Shown: positions 8,318-19,583, numbered from the stretch's first letter. The stretch: DNA of 64,000 nucleotides from Bythopirellula goksoeyrii (GCF_008065115.1 NZ_CP042913.1:1524338-1588337); one strand, 5' to 3'. Numbers and translations: made by a program. Notes: a model not told the origin generated them from the sequence alone.

Positions 8318-10160
8318 ATTTGAGAAGCCGGTTGCAAATTCTCGCATTGAAAATCAATATGAGCAAGAAATACGTGCCAGATGTAGGTTCTGGCACTGCA
8401 ACGTTCGATTCCAAGGTAGCTGCTGGTGGGTTAAATTGCCTCTGCCAGACGAGAAAGTCCCCGCCATCGGTGATGCCGTTCCCATCGGCATCGGCGCTAT
8501 TGATAATGCTATATGCAGATTGCCATCTGCTTAAGTCATGTTGGTCGACGTCGCCGTCGCCGTCAAAATCAGCTGAAACTTCAGAAGCTGCTTCCACTAC
8601 ATGAAGCGTTTGGTCTACAGCGACATCAAATAAGTACTGAAAGATTCCACTGCTCCACCGAATCGCGACCATGTCCACTGTTTCGGAATTCGGACCAAGC
8701 CCAAAATGGGCCGTACTTTCATTTTGGCTGAGAAAACTACTGCCGCCGTCGATCTCCCAAACGAGTTGCGTAGTAGGATCGTATAGATCCGGCGTAACCG
8801 TAATCCACGTTCCGATTCCATCTCGGTTGGAAAGAGTTCCTTCGGGCTTGATTCTCAGGTAGTGGTTCTCATTGCCACCGTCATTCCGGTATAGAATCGG
8901 AGTGTCAAGATTGTTCACGACCACGACATCCAGATCGCCATCGTTGTCATAGTCAAGATGAGCAAGCCCGCGACCTTGTTGCGTATCGGTTATTCCTAGT
9001 GAATCAGAGACGTCCGTGAAAACCCCGTTTTCATTTCTCCAGAGAAATGTGCGGTCGTCGATCCAACCGCCGCCGTTGTAACCATTGGTGGCGATGAGAT
9101 CCGAATCGCCGTCGTTGTCGTAGTCGAAGAAGCTTGTACCCCAAGACCAACGCGAGTCCCGGACGCCTGCTTCTAGAGTTACATCGGTGAAGGTGCGATC
9201 GCCCTCGTTACGATAGAGTCGATTGAAACCACCAAAGGGACCGGGAAACTCAGGTGCATTGGTAATGTTGGTAATAAACCAATCAAGATCTCCGTCGCCG
9301 TCGTAGTCAGCAAATGTTGTCCCCATTCCGTTGTGATCCGTACCCACTCCGGCTGGCAGGGTACCATCGGTGTAAGTCCCGTCACCGTTATTCCAGAAGA
9401 GTTGGCTCGTCTCAAAATCTGCAGCAAAGGTCAAATCCAGGTGACCATCGCGATCGAGGTCAACAAATCGTGGAGCAAATCGATAGGTCTTTGCATTACG
9501 ATAAACATCGATTCCCGCAGCAGAGGTGACATCCTCGAATTGACCCGGTTGCGACGCGCCCAGGTTGCGCAAAAGTCGAGACTGGCTGTTAGCGACCGGG
9601 TTGTTCCAGTCGCCGGTTACAAGATCAAGATATCCGTCGTTGTCAAAATCACCAAAGCTGGCACCTTGGCCCTGACGCACGGTTCCGTTGGCCAATGCTG
9701 CGACAGACCCAATCCCCGCATCCGTAAAAAATCCCGCACCATCGTTTAGATAAAGATAGTTGCGGGTATCGTTGGTAGTGGTCATGTAGAGATCGAGATC
9801 ACCGTCGTTGTCGATGTCTCCTGACACGACACCGTTGGTCAAAGTCGCTGTGCTGAAGCCAGCTGTACCGGTCCGCGGTTCAAACGTGCCGTCCCCAAGA
9901 TTGCGATAAAAGATGTCGGTGGCATTGAGCCTCGTAAACAGCAGATCGGTTCGACCATCGCCGTCAAAATCACCGGCAGCCACCCCACCAGTCATGAAGA
10001 AGGTTCCGGGTAGACCTTGGATTGATGCGGGAGTCGCTTGAAGGTGGTTGATCCCTGCGGTGGCGGTAACATCTGTAAATACAACGGCACCAGCATCTAA
10101 TGGGAAATACGAAACCAGCCACGCCAAGATGACCAAGTGTTCAAAGCTTTTCGAGAACAC
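8238..10160 (-). CDS. Secreted FG-GAP/VCBS and ASPIC/UnbV protein with dockerin-like and PEP-CTERM parts
   Basis: Multiple FG-GAP repeats with calcium loops of the DFDGDGRTDLLF, DIDNDGDLDLYM and DYDNDGDSDLIA type form a predicted beta-propeller. An ASPIC/UnbV domain follows (NHYLRIKPEGTLSNRDGIGT), then a dockerin-like pair (DFDGDGDVDQHD and DADGNGITDGGDFLVWQRQ), then a PEP-CTERM-like tail (VPEPTSGTYFLLILIF). The longer ATG frame to 10208 starts inside a rho-independent terminator, so I prefer the GTG at 10160, which gives a clean signal peptide. The C-terminus runs 26 residues beyond the basic cluster, antisense to xerC, which is unusual for PEP-CTERM proteins. Surface location is likely and the ligand is unknown. 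Confidence 0.82.
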   Translation of the reverse strand: MFSKSFEHLVILAWLVSYFPLDAGAVVFTDVTATAGINHLQATPASIQGLPGTFFMTGGVAAGDFDGDGRTDLLFTRLNATDIFYRNLGDGTFEPRTGTAGFSTATLTNGVVSGDIDNDGDLDLYMTTTNDTRNYLYLNDGAGFFTDAGIGSVAALANGTVRQGQGASFGDFDNDGYLDLVTGDWNNPVANSQSRLLRNLGASQPGQFEDVTSAAGIDVYRNAKTYRFAPRFVDLDRDGHLDLTFAADFETSQLFWNNGDGTYTDGTLPAGVGTDHNGMGTTFADYDGDGDLDWFITNITNAPEFPGPFGGFNRLYRNEGDRTFTDVTLEAGVRDSRWSWGTSFFDYDNDGDSDLIATNGYNGGGWIDDRTFLWRNENGVFTDVSDSLGITDTQQGRGLAHLDYDNDGDLDVVVVNNLDTPILYRNDGGNENHYLRIKPEGTLSNRDGIGTWITVTPDLYDPTTQLVWEIDGGSSFLSQNESTAHFGLGPNSETVDMVAIRWSSGIFQYLFDVAVDQTLHVVEAASEVSADFDGDGDVDQHDLSRWQSAYSIINSADADGNGITDGGDFLVWQRQFNPPAATLESNVAVPEPTSGTYFLLILIFNARICNRLLKSTQHEGELFRKPGADCWCLRGCRFAW

Positions 10161-10171
10161 GCGACACTCAC

Positions 10172-10213
10172 AAAAAAAGCCGCTTGCCCGCTCCATTGGA
10201 AAGGGCAAACGGC
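10172..10213 (-). terminator. Rho-independent terminator after the 10231-10884 gene
   Basis: On the minus strand an 11-bp stem (GCCGTTTGCCC with GGGCAAGCGGC, one G-T wobble) with a 13-base loop is followed by seven T residues. It sits about 18 bases after the PEP-CTERM gene stop, and rules out the most upstream start of the next gene. Confidence 0.85.
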
Positions 10214-10230
10214 ACTGAGGGAAGCAATGA

Positions 10231-10884
10231 TTACCTACGACGCATTCCGACCAGAGCCAAGCTGGCCAAGCCCAAGAGTGCTACTGATGCGGGTTCGGGA
10301 ACGCCTTCAACATTGAAGTTGACATCGTCCACGAAGACTTGTTGATTCAGCGCGCCGCCAAAACTCTGGATGGCGTAGACCACACGGGCTGTATTAGCGC
10401 CAGCAGGTACAGACGAACTTACGATAAATTCCTCATAACCGGCACCCACTGGGGACGTGGTCAGATTGGGAGTTCGACTAATTTCAACGTCCGCAACCGA
10501 GTCACGCCATTCAATGCGGATTTCAGATCCGCCTGCCGCGCCGACAAGCTTGTGCCATCCACTAAACCAGGCCATCGCGCCCGCGGATCCAAAGCCGAAT
10601 CTTGCATCCTGGAATGCGCCGGCAAACAGGTTGGCATCAGCGCCAATGTTCGTCTCAAGCGACTGGGCGCCGGTGCGCGGCATATTCGTAGTGAAATCAG
10701 CCGTAGAAGATCCACCAGCATTGAAGCCTTCCCAGGTTCCCACAAATGGGGGACCGTCGAAAGTGAGAGTCCCTTCAAAGCTAGGATCCGCAAGTAGATT
10801 TGGATTGTCGAGGTGGACCGCCATTGCTGGCGAACAAAAGACGGCAACTGCCGCCACTGCAAGACTGATCTTAAGACACTTCAT
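10231..10884 (-). CDS. PEP-CTERM sorting domain protein
   Basis: The 217-residue exported protein starts with a signal peptide (KISLAVAAVAVFCSPAMA) and ends with VPEPASVALLGLASLALVGM followed by RRR, a textbook PEP-CTERM tail. The mature part (NLLADPSFEGTLTF, then GWHKLVGAAGG and EEFIVSSSVPAGANTARVVY) resembles jelly-roll carbohydrate-binding-like domains often seen in such proteins. PEP-CTERM proteins are processed by exosortase and linked to exopolysaccharide production. Translation starts after a strong GGAGGG Shine-Dalgarno, and a hairpin terminator follows the stop. No exosortase gene is in the window. Confidence 0.85.
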   Translation of the reverse strand: MKCLKISLAVAAVAVFCSPAMAVHLDNPNLLADPSFEGTLTFDGPPFVGTWEGFNAGGSSTADFTTNMPRTGAQSLETNIGADANLFAGAFQDARFGFGSAGAMAWFSGWHKLVGAAGGSEIRIEWRDSVADVEISRTPNLTTSPVGAGYEEFIVSSSVPAGANTARVVYAIQSFGGALNQQVFVDDVNFNVEGVPEPASVALLGLASLALVGMRRR

Positions 10885-11486
10885 GAGCGTTTCCCTCCAA
10901 AAAAATGAAACTAAAGCGAACCGATTACCTGAATGGTAATAACCCAGTTCACGCCAATCGTCGGGGCAAAATGTAAGAGTTACGACGAAGAGATAAATTG
11001 TATTTTAACCTAACCACCCGCAAAATTGATATCCTCGGGCCCCAAAAAAAGACAAAATCGAGAATATCCCTTTGTAACGTTGTTTCAGGCCCTACGCTTA
11101 ACCCACTGAATCGCCAGCGGCCGCAGCTTTATGGGTGAGCAGGCAACAACCCGGCACACGTTGTGCCAACTGCGTGCCGCTAGGCGATCATTATTACCAA
11201 CGCCCATGGATTGCAATCCATGGGCGTATCGCCACTACCCTTTCAACCCGTACAACTCCACACCGTTTCCAGAATCCCCCGCGCTCACTTTTGTTGACTC
11301 CCCCACAGCTGCAACGTACATATTTAACGACAGCCTATGGTGAAATCTCCCCGCCGGTAACTGCCCGTTTGTTTCTCCCCAACAGCAGGCCACCGTTTCA
11401 CAGGAAGGCCGCTCGCCCAACTCGGCAAGTGGCACTCCGCATTGGTTGAAACACCAAGGTAAACACACGAGGGGAGATTTCCTGCC
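10885..11486. other. Intergenic region with palindromes, no gene seen
   Basis: About 600 bases separate divergent genes. I see a short palindrome at 10924-10940 (ATTACC-TGAAT-GGTAAT), a small hairpin at 11153-11167 (GGCACA-CGT-TGTGCC), and the 26-bp palindrome at 11201-11226. Short ORFs here lack ribosome sites and look like chance. It probably holds the promoters of both neighbours. Confidence 0.5.
11201..11226. repeat. Perfect 26-bp palindrome, related to the one at 12888
   Basis: CGCCCATGGATTGCAATCCATGGGCG reads identically on both strands. It lies about 260 bases upstream of the sigma-54 regulator start. Its centre GGATTGCAATCC is the same as in the palindrome just after that gene. There is no adjacent T-tract, so an operator or a structural element is as likely as a terminator. 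Confidence 0.75.
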
Positions 11487-12866
11487 ATGACCCATGGTTC
11501 TTTGTTGTTGGTAGATGACGATCGTCAGGTTCTTGAGTCGATGGCCGACTGGCTTCGCGACCAGGGGCTTCAACTAGACACTGCCACAGGCTATGCCAAC
11601 GCCCTGCAATTGCTTCAGCGTAAGCAGTACGATCTACTTCTGGTCGATGTGCGACTCCAGGATGGCGACGGCTTCGACCTGTTGGAGCAAGTCCGTCGCA
11701 GCTATCCGCATACCCATGTCGTATTGATGACCGGCTACGGGAACGCCGACTCCGCCGTAGAAGCTCTCCGCGCAGGGGCCTTCGACTATCTGACCAAGCC
11801 ATTGATCGACGACGAACTGATGATGACCCTGCAGCGTGCTTTCGATCAACGCCGTGTTGTTGAAGAAAACAATCAGCTTCGCAAGCAACTCGACAAGCAT
11901 CACGCTATGGACAGCATCGTCGGACAGGATCCGCGGATGCTCCGCGTGTTCGATATGGTTTCGAGTGTGGCCGACACCAAAGCGACTGTGTTGATCACCG
12001 GCGAGAGCGGCACCGGCAAGTCGATGATCGCTCGCACGATCCACCGCCAAAGCAGCCGCGCTGGCAAGCCCTTCATCGAAGTCGCCTGCGGTGCCCTCCC
12101 AGAGAATCTCTTGGAGAGCGAACTCTTCGGCCACGTTGCCGGTTCGTTTACCGGAGCCACCGGCGATAAGGTCGGCAAGTTTATGCAAGCCAACGGCGGC
12201 ACAATTTTCCTCGACGAGATCGGCACATCCAGTCCAGCCATGCAGGTGAAGTTGCTGCGTGTGTTGCAGGAATTGGAATTCGAACAAGTCGGTGGAGCGA
12301 AAACATTCAAGGTCGATGTCCGCGTCATTCTGGCTACCAATGAAGATCTCTCGGAGGCCGTTGCCGAGGGACGCTTCCGCCAAGATTTGTACTACCGCAT
12401 CAATGTCATCAATGTGGAACTTCCCGCACTACGCCAACGTCATAGCGACGTTCCCCTACTCGCCCAGACATTCCTGGCCGAGCTCCGCGAGGATACTAAC
12501 CGCGAAGTCCGCGCTTTCAGCGACGAAGCCCTGCTTGCCTTGGAGGCGTATCCCTGGCCGGGCAATATTCGCGAGTTGCAAAACGTCGTCGAACGGGCAG
12601 TGCTGTTGGGCAAAGGCGAAGTGATCACGGTGGGTGATCTCCCCCGCGAAATCGCCGGCGGTCCGACGCTCAGCATATCCCGTGCCGGCTCGCGCACTCT
12701 CAAGGAAGCCCTCGAAGAACCTGAGCGTCAGATCATCCTCGATGTGCTAGAATCGAACAACTGGAATCGTAATGCAACGGCTGATTCCCTGGGGGTCAAC
12801 CGTACGACGCTCTACAAAAAGATGAAAAAACTAGGCCTAGAAGACGGCAAATACGCCATCAACTAG
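11487..12866 (+). CDS. NtrC-family sigma-54-dependent response regulator
   Basis: Domain order is a receiver (residues 1-120, phosphoacceptor Asp54 in LLVDVRLQDG), an AAA+ domain with Walker A GESGTGKS, and a C-terminal Fis-type helix-turn-helix (NATADSLGVNRTTLYKKMKK). Such proteins remodel sigma-54 RNA polymerase at GG-N10-GC promoters once phosphorylated. The sigma-54 contact loop reads GSFTGA where the family consensus is GAFTGA. No sensor kinase gene is adjacent, so it is an orphan here. A perfect bidirectional terminator-type palindrome follows the stop. ATG 11487 follows a GGGGAG ribosome site. Confidence 0.93.
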   Translation: MTHGSLLLVDDDRQVLESMADWLRDQGLQLDTATGYANALQLLQRKQYDLLLVDVRLQDGDGFDLLEQVRRSYPHTHVVLMTGYGNADSAVEALRAGAFDYLTKPLIDDELMMTLQRAFDQRRVVEENNQLRKQLDKHHAMDSIVGQDPRMLRVFDMVSSVADTKATVLITGESGTGKSMIARTIHRQSSRAGKPFIEVACGALPENLLESELFGHVAGSFTGATGDKVGKFMQANGGTIFLDEIGTSSPAMQVKLLRVLQELEFEQVGGAKTFKVDVRVILATNEDLSEAVAEGRFRQDLYYRINVINVELPALRQRHSDVPLLAQTFLAELREDTNREVRAFSDEALLALEAYPWPGNIRELQNVVERAVLLGKGEVITVGDLPREIAGGPTLSISRAGSRTLKEALEEPERQIILDVLESNNWNRNATADSLGVNRTTLYKKMKKLGLEDGKYAIN

Positions 12867-12887
12867 TCCCAATCAATGAAATTTCGC

Positions 12888-12921
12888 AAAACGCCCAGGG
12901 ATTGCAATCCCTGGGCGTTTT
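12888..12921. terminator. 34-bp perfect palindrome, bidirectional terminator
   Basis: The sequence runs AAAACGCCCAGGGATTG and then its exact reverse complement, so the hairpin ends in an A-tract and a T-tract and can stop transcription from either side. It begins 21 bases after the sigma-54 regulator stop. Its core matches the palindrome at 11201. Confidence 0.88.
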
Positions 12922-13127
12922 CTAGTGACATGCTTTCTCATGCAATCACAGCAATGAATCGAATCCAAAAACTTTCCACAATTTTGTTGCCTCGCATGTA
13001 GCGAGCTATTACATTGCAGAAAGTGCGGTCGGTGATAAACGGCGTTTGATTCATCATCGATTTCGGGGAGACCTCCAGCTGTGAATTGCCGGCCGCACCC
13101 CTTTCTTTATGCTCTGCTGCTTCGCAC

Positions 13128-15542
<2,415 letters not shown>

Positions 15543-15626
15543 TCAATTTGAAATCAGTGACTGAAAGACTCAACGGAATGACTGGCGTAGAATGGAGGCT
15601 TAGCTCATATTACTCGGTGTTTTCTT

Positions 15627-17024
15627 TCAATCTCGGAACGAATAGTCTCCTGAATCGGAATGGGCCGAGTCCATCAGCCGCTCTAGACGAGCTACGACTT
15701 CCGGATGCTCATCTGCGAGGTCATGCTCTTCGGATAGATCACTGCGAAGGTCGTAGAGTTCGATCGGTTTCCGCGATTGCTTCATGCCAAGTTGTACACC
15801 CTTCCAGTCGCCAGATCGGATCGCACGCTTTCCTCCTTCTTTGAAGAACTCCCAATAGAGGAAATCGTGTTGCGCTTGTTCACCCTGTCCCGTGAGCATC
15901 GGTACGAGAGAGATGCCATCGATATCACTCGGCGTCTCAGAACCTGCCAATTCAGCAAACGTTGGCAACCAGTCCTGAAAGGCACTGACAGTGTCTTCTA
16001 CATGACCAGGCGAGATTTGCCCCGGCCACGCGACAATAGTTGGCACACGAATGCCACCCTCATAGAGATCGCGTTTGATTCCCCGCAGCGGACCAGACGA
16101 ATGGAAGTAAGCCGGGTCGTTACCTCCCTCAGCATGCGGGCCGTTGTCACTGCTGAAGACGACGATCGTGTTCTCTTCAACGCCAAGGAGCTCAAGCAAC
16201 TCTCGTACCTGTCCGACCGTCTCATCGAGCCGAGTGATCATCGACGCGGTCCCCTTCTGGGAATCGGGCCAGTCGCGGTCCGCATATTGACCAAAGTCGG
16301 GCGTTTCCTGCCCGCGCGAGCCGGCTTCATTGTTGGCGTGAGGCAATGTCACCGCCAAGTAGAGAAAAAATGGTTTTCTGTGGTTCAACCTAAGCCACGC
16401 GTGCGCTTCCTCTGCGATGCGGTCGTGCGAATAGTCAACCTTCTCACTTGCCACGCCAGCACCGCTGGGCCGGGCCGCGGGCACAAAGTTTCGCAGAGTG
16501 ACTCGCTCACCATTTCGAAACAGGAACTCAGGGAAATAATTGTGGGCGTGCGACTGATCTAAGTACCCGAACGTGTAGTCAAAGCCCTGTTGGTTTGGAA
16601 ACCCAGCGTTGTGCTGATCTCCGAGTCCCCACTTGCCGATCAATGCCGTCGCATATCCCTGCTCTTGAAGCAATTCGGCGATGGTAACCTCGTCGTCAGG
16701 CAGCGGTTTGTTGCTTGTAGGGCTTACGTTGCGGTTATCCCGAATCGGAACATGGCCCGAATGTTTGCCAGTCATCAACACACATCGCGAAGGGGCGCAG
16801 ACAGTCGAACCAGCGTAATGCTGTGTGAGCTTCATCCCATCGGCAGCCATCTTATCGAGGTGGGGCGTTGCGATCTGCTTCTGACCGAAGCAACCGAGAT
16901 CACCGTATCCGAGGTCGTCAGCAAGGATGAAGACGATGTTCGGCTGCTGAGCAGCGACTCCATCGTCCACTTGGAGAGAGAACAAAGTGACGAGAAGTAG
17001 CCCCAAAAATGCGGCGCGAGCCAT
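15627..17024 (-). CDS. Secreted sulfatase, formylglycine type
   Basis: The 465-residue protein has a signal peptide and then QPNIVFILADDLGYGDLGCF, whose aspartates bind calcium in type I sulfatases. The active-site motif is CAPSR (residues 76-80), where the cysteine is converted to formylglycine by a maturing enzyme not present here. GKWGLG and SDNGPHAEGG, characteristic of the family, follow, with a short C-terminal domain ending LERLMDSAHSD. Planctomycetes use many such enzymes to desulfate algal polysaccharides, but the substrate cannot be read from sequence. ATG 17024 follows an AAGGAA site. Confidence 0.93.
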   Translation of the reverse strand: MARAAFLGLLLVTLFSLQVDDGVAAQQPNIVFILADDLGYGDLGCFGQKQIATPHLDKMAADGMKLTQHYAGSTVCAPSRCVLMTGKHSGHVPIRDNRNVSPTSNKPLPDDEVTIAELLQEQGYATALIGKWGLGDQHNAGFPNQQGFDYTFGYLDQSHAHNYFPEFLFRNGERVTLRNFVPAARPSGAGVASEKVDYSHDRIAEEAHAWLRLNHRKPFFLYLAVTLPHANNEAGSRGQETPDFGQYADRDWPDSQKGTASMITRLDETVGQVRELLELLGVEENTIVVFSSDNGPHAEGGNDPAYFHSSGPLRGIKRDLYEGGIRVPTIVAWPGQISPGHVEDTVSAFQDWLPTFAELAGSETPSDIDGISLVPMLTGQGEQAQHDFLYWEFFKEGGKRAIRSGDWKGVQLGMKQSRKPIELYDLRSDLSEEHDLADEHPEVVARLERLMDSAHSDSGDYSFRD

Positions 17025-17123
17025 AAGATATTTCCTTCACAAGCGGGTAATGAGGTGGAAGATAAAGAACTGCATTATAGGGTGATTTATTCGAAACGAT
17101 AAGAATACTTGCGGGATCCTCAC

Positions 17124-17211
17124 GCGAGCCGAGGGGCTTGTCTCCAAGGTTTTCTTCCCCTCGGTTTCAAGCGTAGAGGTACTTCCCGGGGGGACAAGCC
17201 TCCCGGCTCGC
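17124..17211. repeat. Imperfect inverted repeat with 19-base arms
   Basis: GCGAGCCGAGGGGCTTGTC at 17124-17142 faces GACAAGCCTCCCGGCTCGC at 17193-17211, with two mismatches. The spacer is 50 bases. It could form a long hairpin or be a REP-like element. Confidence 0.7.
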
Positions 17212-17310
17212 AGTACTCCTTTGCAGCAATCCGACACTTAAGTCCCCATTCGACGAACTCTTCGGTGCTTGCCGAGTGGCTGCGTTGCCAGATACAGCAC
17301 CTTCACAAGT

Positions 17311-17381
17311 CTCCCTGAATGGGTGCGACACTCGCCCCAGAAGAGCTTCCACGTGTTTTGAACCCTTCTTCATTCAGGGAG
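17311..17381. repeat. 11-bp perfect inverted repeat upstream of the protease gene
   Basis: CTCCCTGAATG at 17311-17321 faces CATTCAGGGAG at 17371-17381. Just inside the left arm and just outside the right are CACTCG and CGAGTG, which are also complementary. The right arm ends 66 bases before the protease start. Confidence 0.6.
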
Positions 17382-17447
17382 CGAGTGATATCATTAGGGC
17401 ATCCATGACCATTCATACCTCCATCCTCTTAGCGGAAATATCCTCTC

Positions 17448-18776
17448 GTGTCCCTCCGCAATTTACTTTTGTTCGTTTTCATCGTGTTGCTATCGTACGT
17501 GTGCTACGTTCGCGCTGAACAGAATCCTTATGCCCGCTATATCGCGGCAAGCTACTCCGTGATCGACCGTTGGTCGTTAGTTTCCCCCCCCGATCAAGAA
17601 CTCTTCGATGGAGCCATGGATGGCATGATCGAAGTTCTGCACAAACGGGGCGACGAACACTCGATGTTCGTTGACCCGCAAGAGCGTGATACATTCCAGG
17701 AAGACTTGATTCAGGAATTCGGCGGCATTGGCGTTCGAATTCTCGAGCTAGGCGATCCTCCGCAGTTGACGGTCGTCGGTCCCCCGGAACCAGGCACTCC
17801 CGCGTTTAGTGCCGACATCCGCGCCGGCGACCGCATCGTAGCGATCGATGGCCAACCAACGGCTGAGATGGAGATGCGAGATGCCTTGCGATTGGTGCGG
17901 GGTGAGGTCGGTACGCCGGTTACTCTCACCGTCATCCATCCTGAGGAAAAGGATGAGACCGATGTCAAAATCGTGCGGGCAGTAATCAATGTGGAATCGA
18001 TTTACGGCGACCTTCGTGGCGAAGGTAATAAGTGGCAGTTTCTCCTGGGCGCTGACGATCGCATCGGTTATGTGCGGATTACCAAGTTTGGTGACAAGAC
18101 TCTCGACGAGTTTACGGATGTGTTGGCTGAATTGAATTCCGCCGGGATTCAAGGCTTGATTCTTGATGTCCGCGACAACTACGGTGGCACGCTTGAGGCG
18201 GCAGTCGGCATCAGCGATTTGTTTCTCCGCGCCGGCCAGCCGATCGTCACTACCCGTGATCGCGAAGAAGAAATACGCGATCGATTTGTTTCTACTGGTC
18301 GGGGTGGTTATCTCGATATCCCTATTGCTGTGTTGATCAATCACAATAGCGCCAGCGCCAGCGAGATTCTCGCCGCTTGTCTGCAGGACTACCACCGGGC
18401 CGTGATCATTGGCCAGCGTTCTTATGGCAAAGGGACCGTTCAACGCATTATGCAGATCGAATCGGGACGCAGTTTGCTGAAACTCACTTCTGCGACTTAC
18501 TGGCGACCGAGCGGGAAGAATATCCATCGTATGGCGGAAGCCAAGGAATCCGATTCCTGGGGGGTGAAGCCGACCACAGGTTTTGAGATAGAAATGGATG
18601 ACGATGAATATCTGCTCTGGCGCAAATATCGCTATCGCCGAGACCTGCTCGGAGAGCAGACGGATGGCCCTCTCGCCGAGGAGCTTGATTCTCAGAACGG
18701 TGGAATACCGAATGATTTTCGGGATGAAGCTCTCGATTTGGCTATCGAATATCTCCAGTCGCAAATGGGGAAGTAG
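17448..18776 (+). CDS. S41-family C-terminal processing protease
   Basis: An N-terminal signal or anchor (NLLLFVFIVLLSYVCYV) leads to a helical region, then a PDZ domain (about residues 85-165, GGIGVRI and ADIRAGDRIVAIDGQP). The S41 catalytic domain carries the nucleophile in LINHNSASASEILAA and the general-base lysine in IGQRSYGKGTVQ. Ctp enzymes cut periplasmic or outer-membrane substrates at their C-termini. At 442 residues it is a little longer than the core family. The start is a GTG, chosen because it yields the signal sequence. Regulation is not visible beyond the inverted repeats upstream. Confidence 0.92.
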   Translation: MSLRNLLLFVFIVLLSYVCYVRAEQNPYARYIAASYSVIDRWSLVSPPDQELFDGAMDGMIEVLHKRGDEHSMFVDPQERDTFQEDLIQEFGGIGVRILELGDPPQLTVVGPPEPGTPAFSADIRAGDRIVAIDGQPTAEMEMRDALRLVRGEVGTPVTLTVIHPEEKDETDVKIVRAVINVESIYGDLRGEGNKWQFLLGADDRIGYVRITKFGDKTLDEFTDVLAELNSAGIQGLILDVRDNYGGTLEAAVGISDLFLRAGQPIVTTRDREEEIRDRFVSTGRGGYLDIPIAVLINHNSASASEILAACLQDYHRAVIIGQRSYGKGTVQRIMQIESGRSLLKLTSATYWRPSGKNIHRMAEAKESDSWGVKPTTGFEIEMDDDEYLLWRKYRYRRDLLGEQTDGPLAEELDSQNGGIPNDFRDEALDLAIEYLQSQMGK

Positions 18777-19138
18777 ATATTTCCTAGGCCGTACAGATTC
18801 TTCCCGGTTACAGCTAGATTGAAATATCTTCCTCTTTGCAGGGATTACACGGCGGTTCCCTCTTTGCTAGCAGAACGCTCTAAGTGCTTACTCCAATAGA
18901 GTTTATCGTTGTTCAGTCCCTGCTCTCGCGACTTCAAACGAGTTTTGGCATGGAGTCTGCACTAGAGAGTCCCAAGAAAGGTGATGGAAGGCGTCAAAAC
19001 CGACCTCACCGGGCGAACGTGTTCCGCCACAAGGCCGAAGGGATTTACGGCTTGTACAGCACATCGCTTCTTTTCAGCTACTCTCGTTTCAATCATCAAT
19101 ATGGGCAAATCTTGCCCACAAGGGGAAAAGGAATTGCA
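18777..19138. other. Intergenic region, hairpin before the next ribosome site
   Basis: About 360 bases without a supported gene. A perfect hairpin (TGGGCAA-ATC-TTGCCCA) at 19102-19118 ends just before the AAGGGGAAAAGGA ribosome site of the next gene. Confidence 0.45.
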
Positions 19139-19465
19139 ATGGTTGCTCCAAGGAAGATTCGTCGCGTTTTTTGCACAGTAGTACGGGTACCAAATGCCGA
19201 CGAAAGCTGCATGGTTTCAGAAAATCGAATTCAACATCGTCCCAGCGACCGCCTGCCGTGGTCGGATCCCACCATCGCCCGTCTGGTGGCCAACTTGCAG
19301 GATGAAGTGCGCGGCGAACGTCGAAGTGCCAAGATTGAAAGGCGCACGGCCAACTGGCAGACGGAAGACTCTGCAATAGCTGAGATGGAACCTCCTACTC
19401 CGGAACTCGATACCGATTTCGATTGGTACGATCAGCCGCGCTGGAATTGGCCAGATCAATCCTAA
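19139..19465 (+). CDS. Hypothetical protein, 108 residues
   Basis: I start at the ATG at 19139, which is preceded by AAAAGGAA six bases away; the frame is open 255 bases further upstream but that part has no ribosome site and unlikely composition. The product is basic at the N-terminus (MVAPRKIRRVFCTVVRV), then has a charged helical part (PTIARLVANLQDEVRGERRS) and an acidic, Trp-rich tail (DFDWYDQPRWNWPDQS). I do not recognise it. The strong ribosome site is the main evidence that it is real. It lies tail-to-tail with folC. Confidence 0.5.
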   Translation: MVAPRKIRRVFCTVVRVPNADESCMVSENRIQHRPSDRLPWSDPTIARLVANLQDEVRGERRSAKIERRTANWQTEDSAIAEMEPPTPELDTDFDWYDQPRWNWPDQS

Positions 19466-19583
19466 ATATCCGTTCTATCTTTACCTCTGTCTCGAGTGAA
19501 AGGAATCGACATGCTCACCTACCTTGGTTGTTGTCTTGCCGTGTTCGCTGCTCGACGCATGGGGCCTCGCAAAGGAGATTGGT

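Larger units (their letters stand above)
17025..17447. other. Intergenic region between divergent genes, with two inverted repeats
   Basis: This 423-base gap between the sulfatase and S41 protease genes contains the inverted repeats 17124-17142/17193-17211 and 17311-17321/17371-17381. No convincing gene is present. Confidence 0.55.

Noticed and set aside
11430-11445. A TGGCAC-like sequence 40 bases before the sigma-54 regulator, considered as a -24/-12 promoter
   Set aside because: The spacing to the -12 element is one base too long and the -12 lacks GC, so it does not meet the sigma-54 consensus.
15777-16562. A 261-residue ORF antisense to the sulfatase gene
   Set aside because: The opposite strand encodes a sulfatase with all its motifs, and the ORF shows no domain or start context.
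17748-18764. A 338-residue ORF on the minus strand inside the S41 protease gene
   Set aside because: It runs antisense to a protease with complete catalytic motifs and has no ribosome site or recognisable fold. It is a frame shadow.
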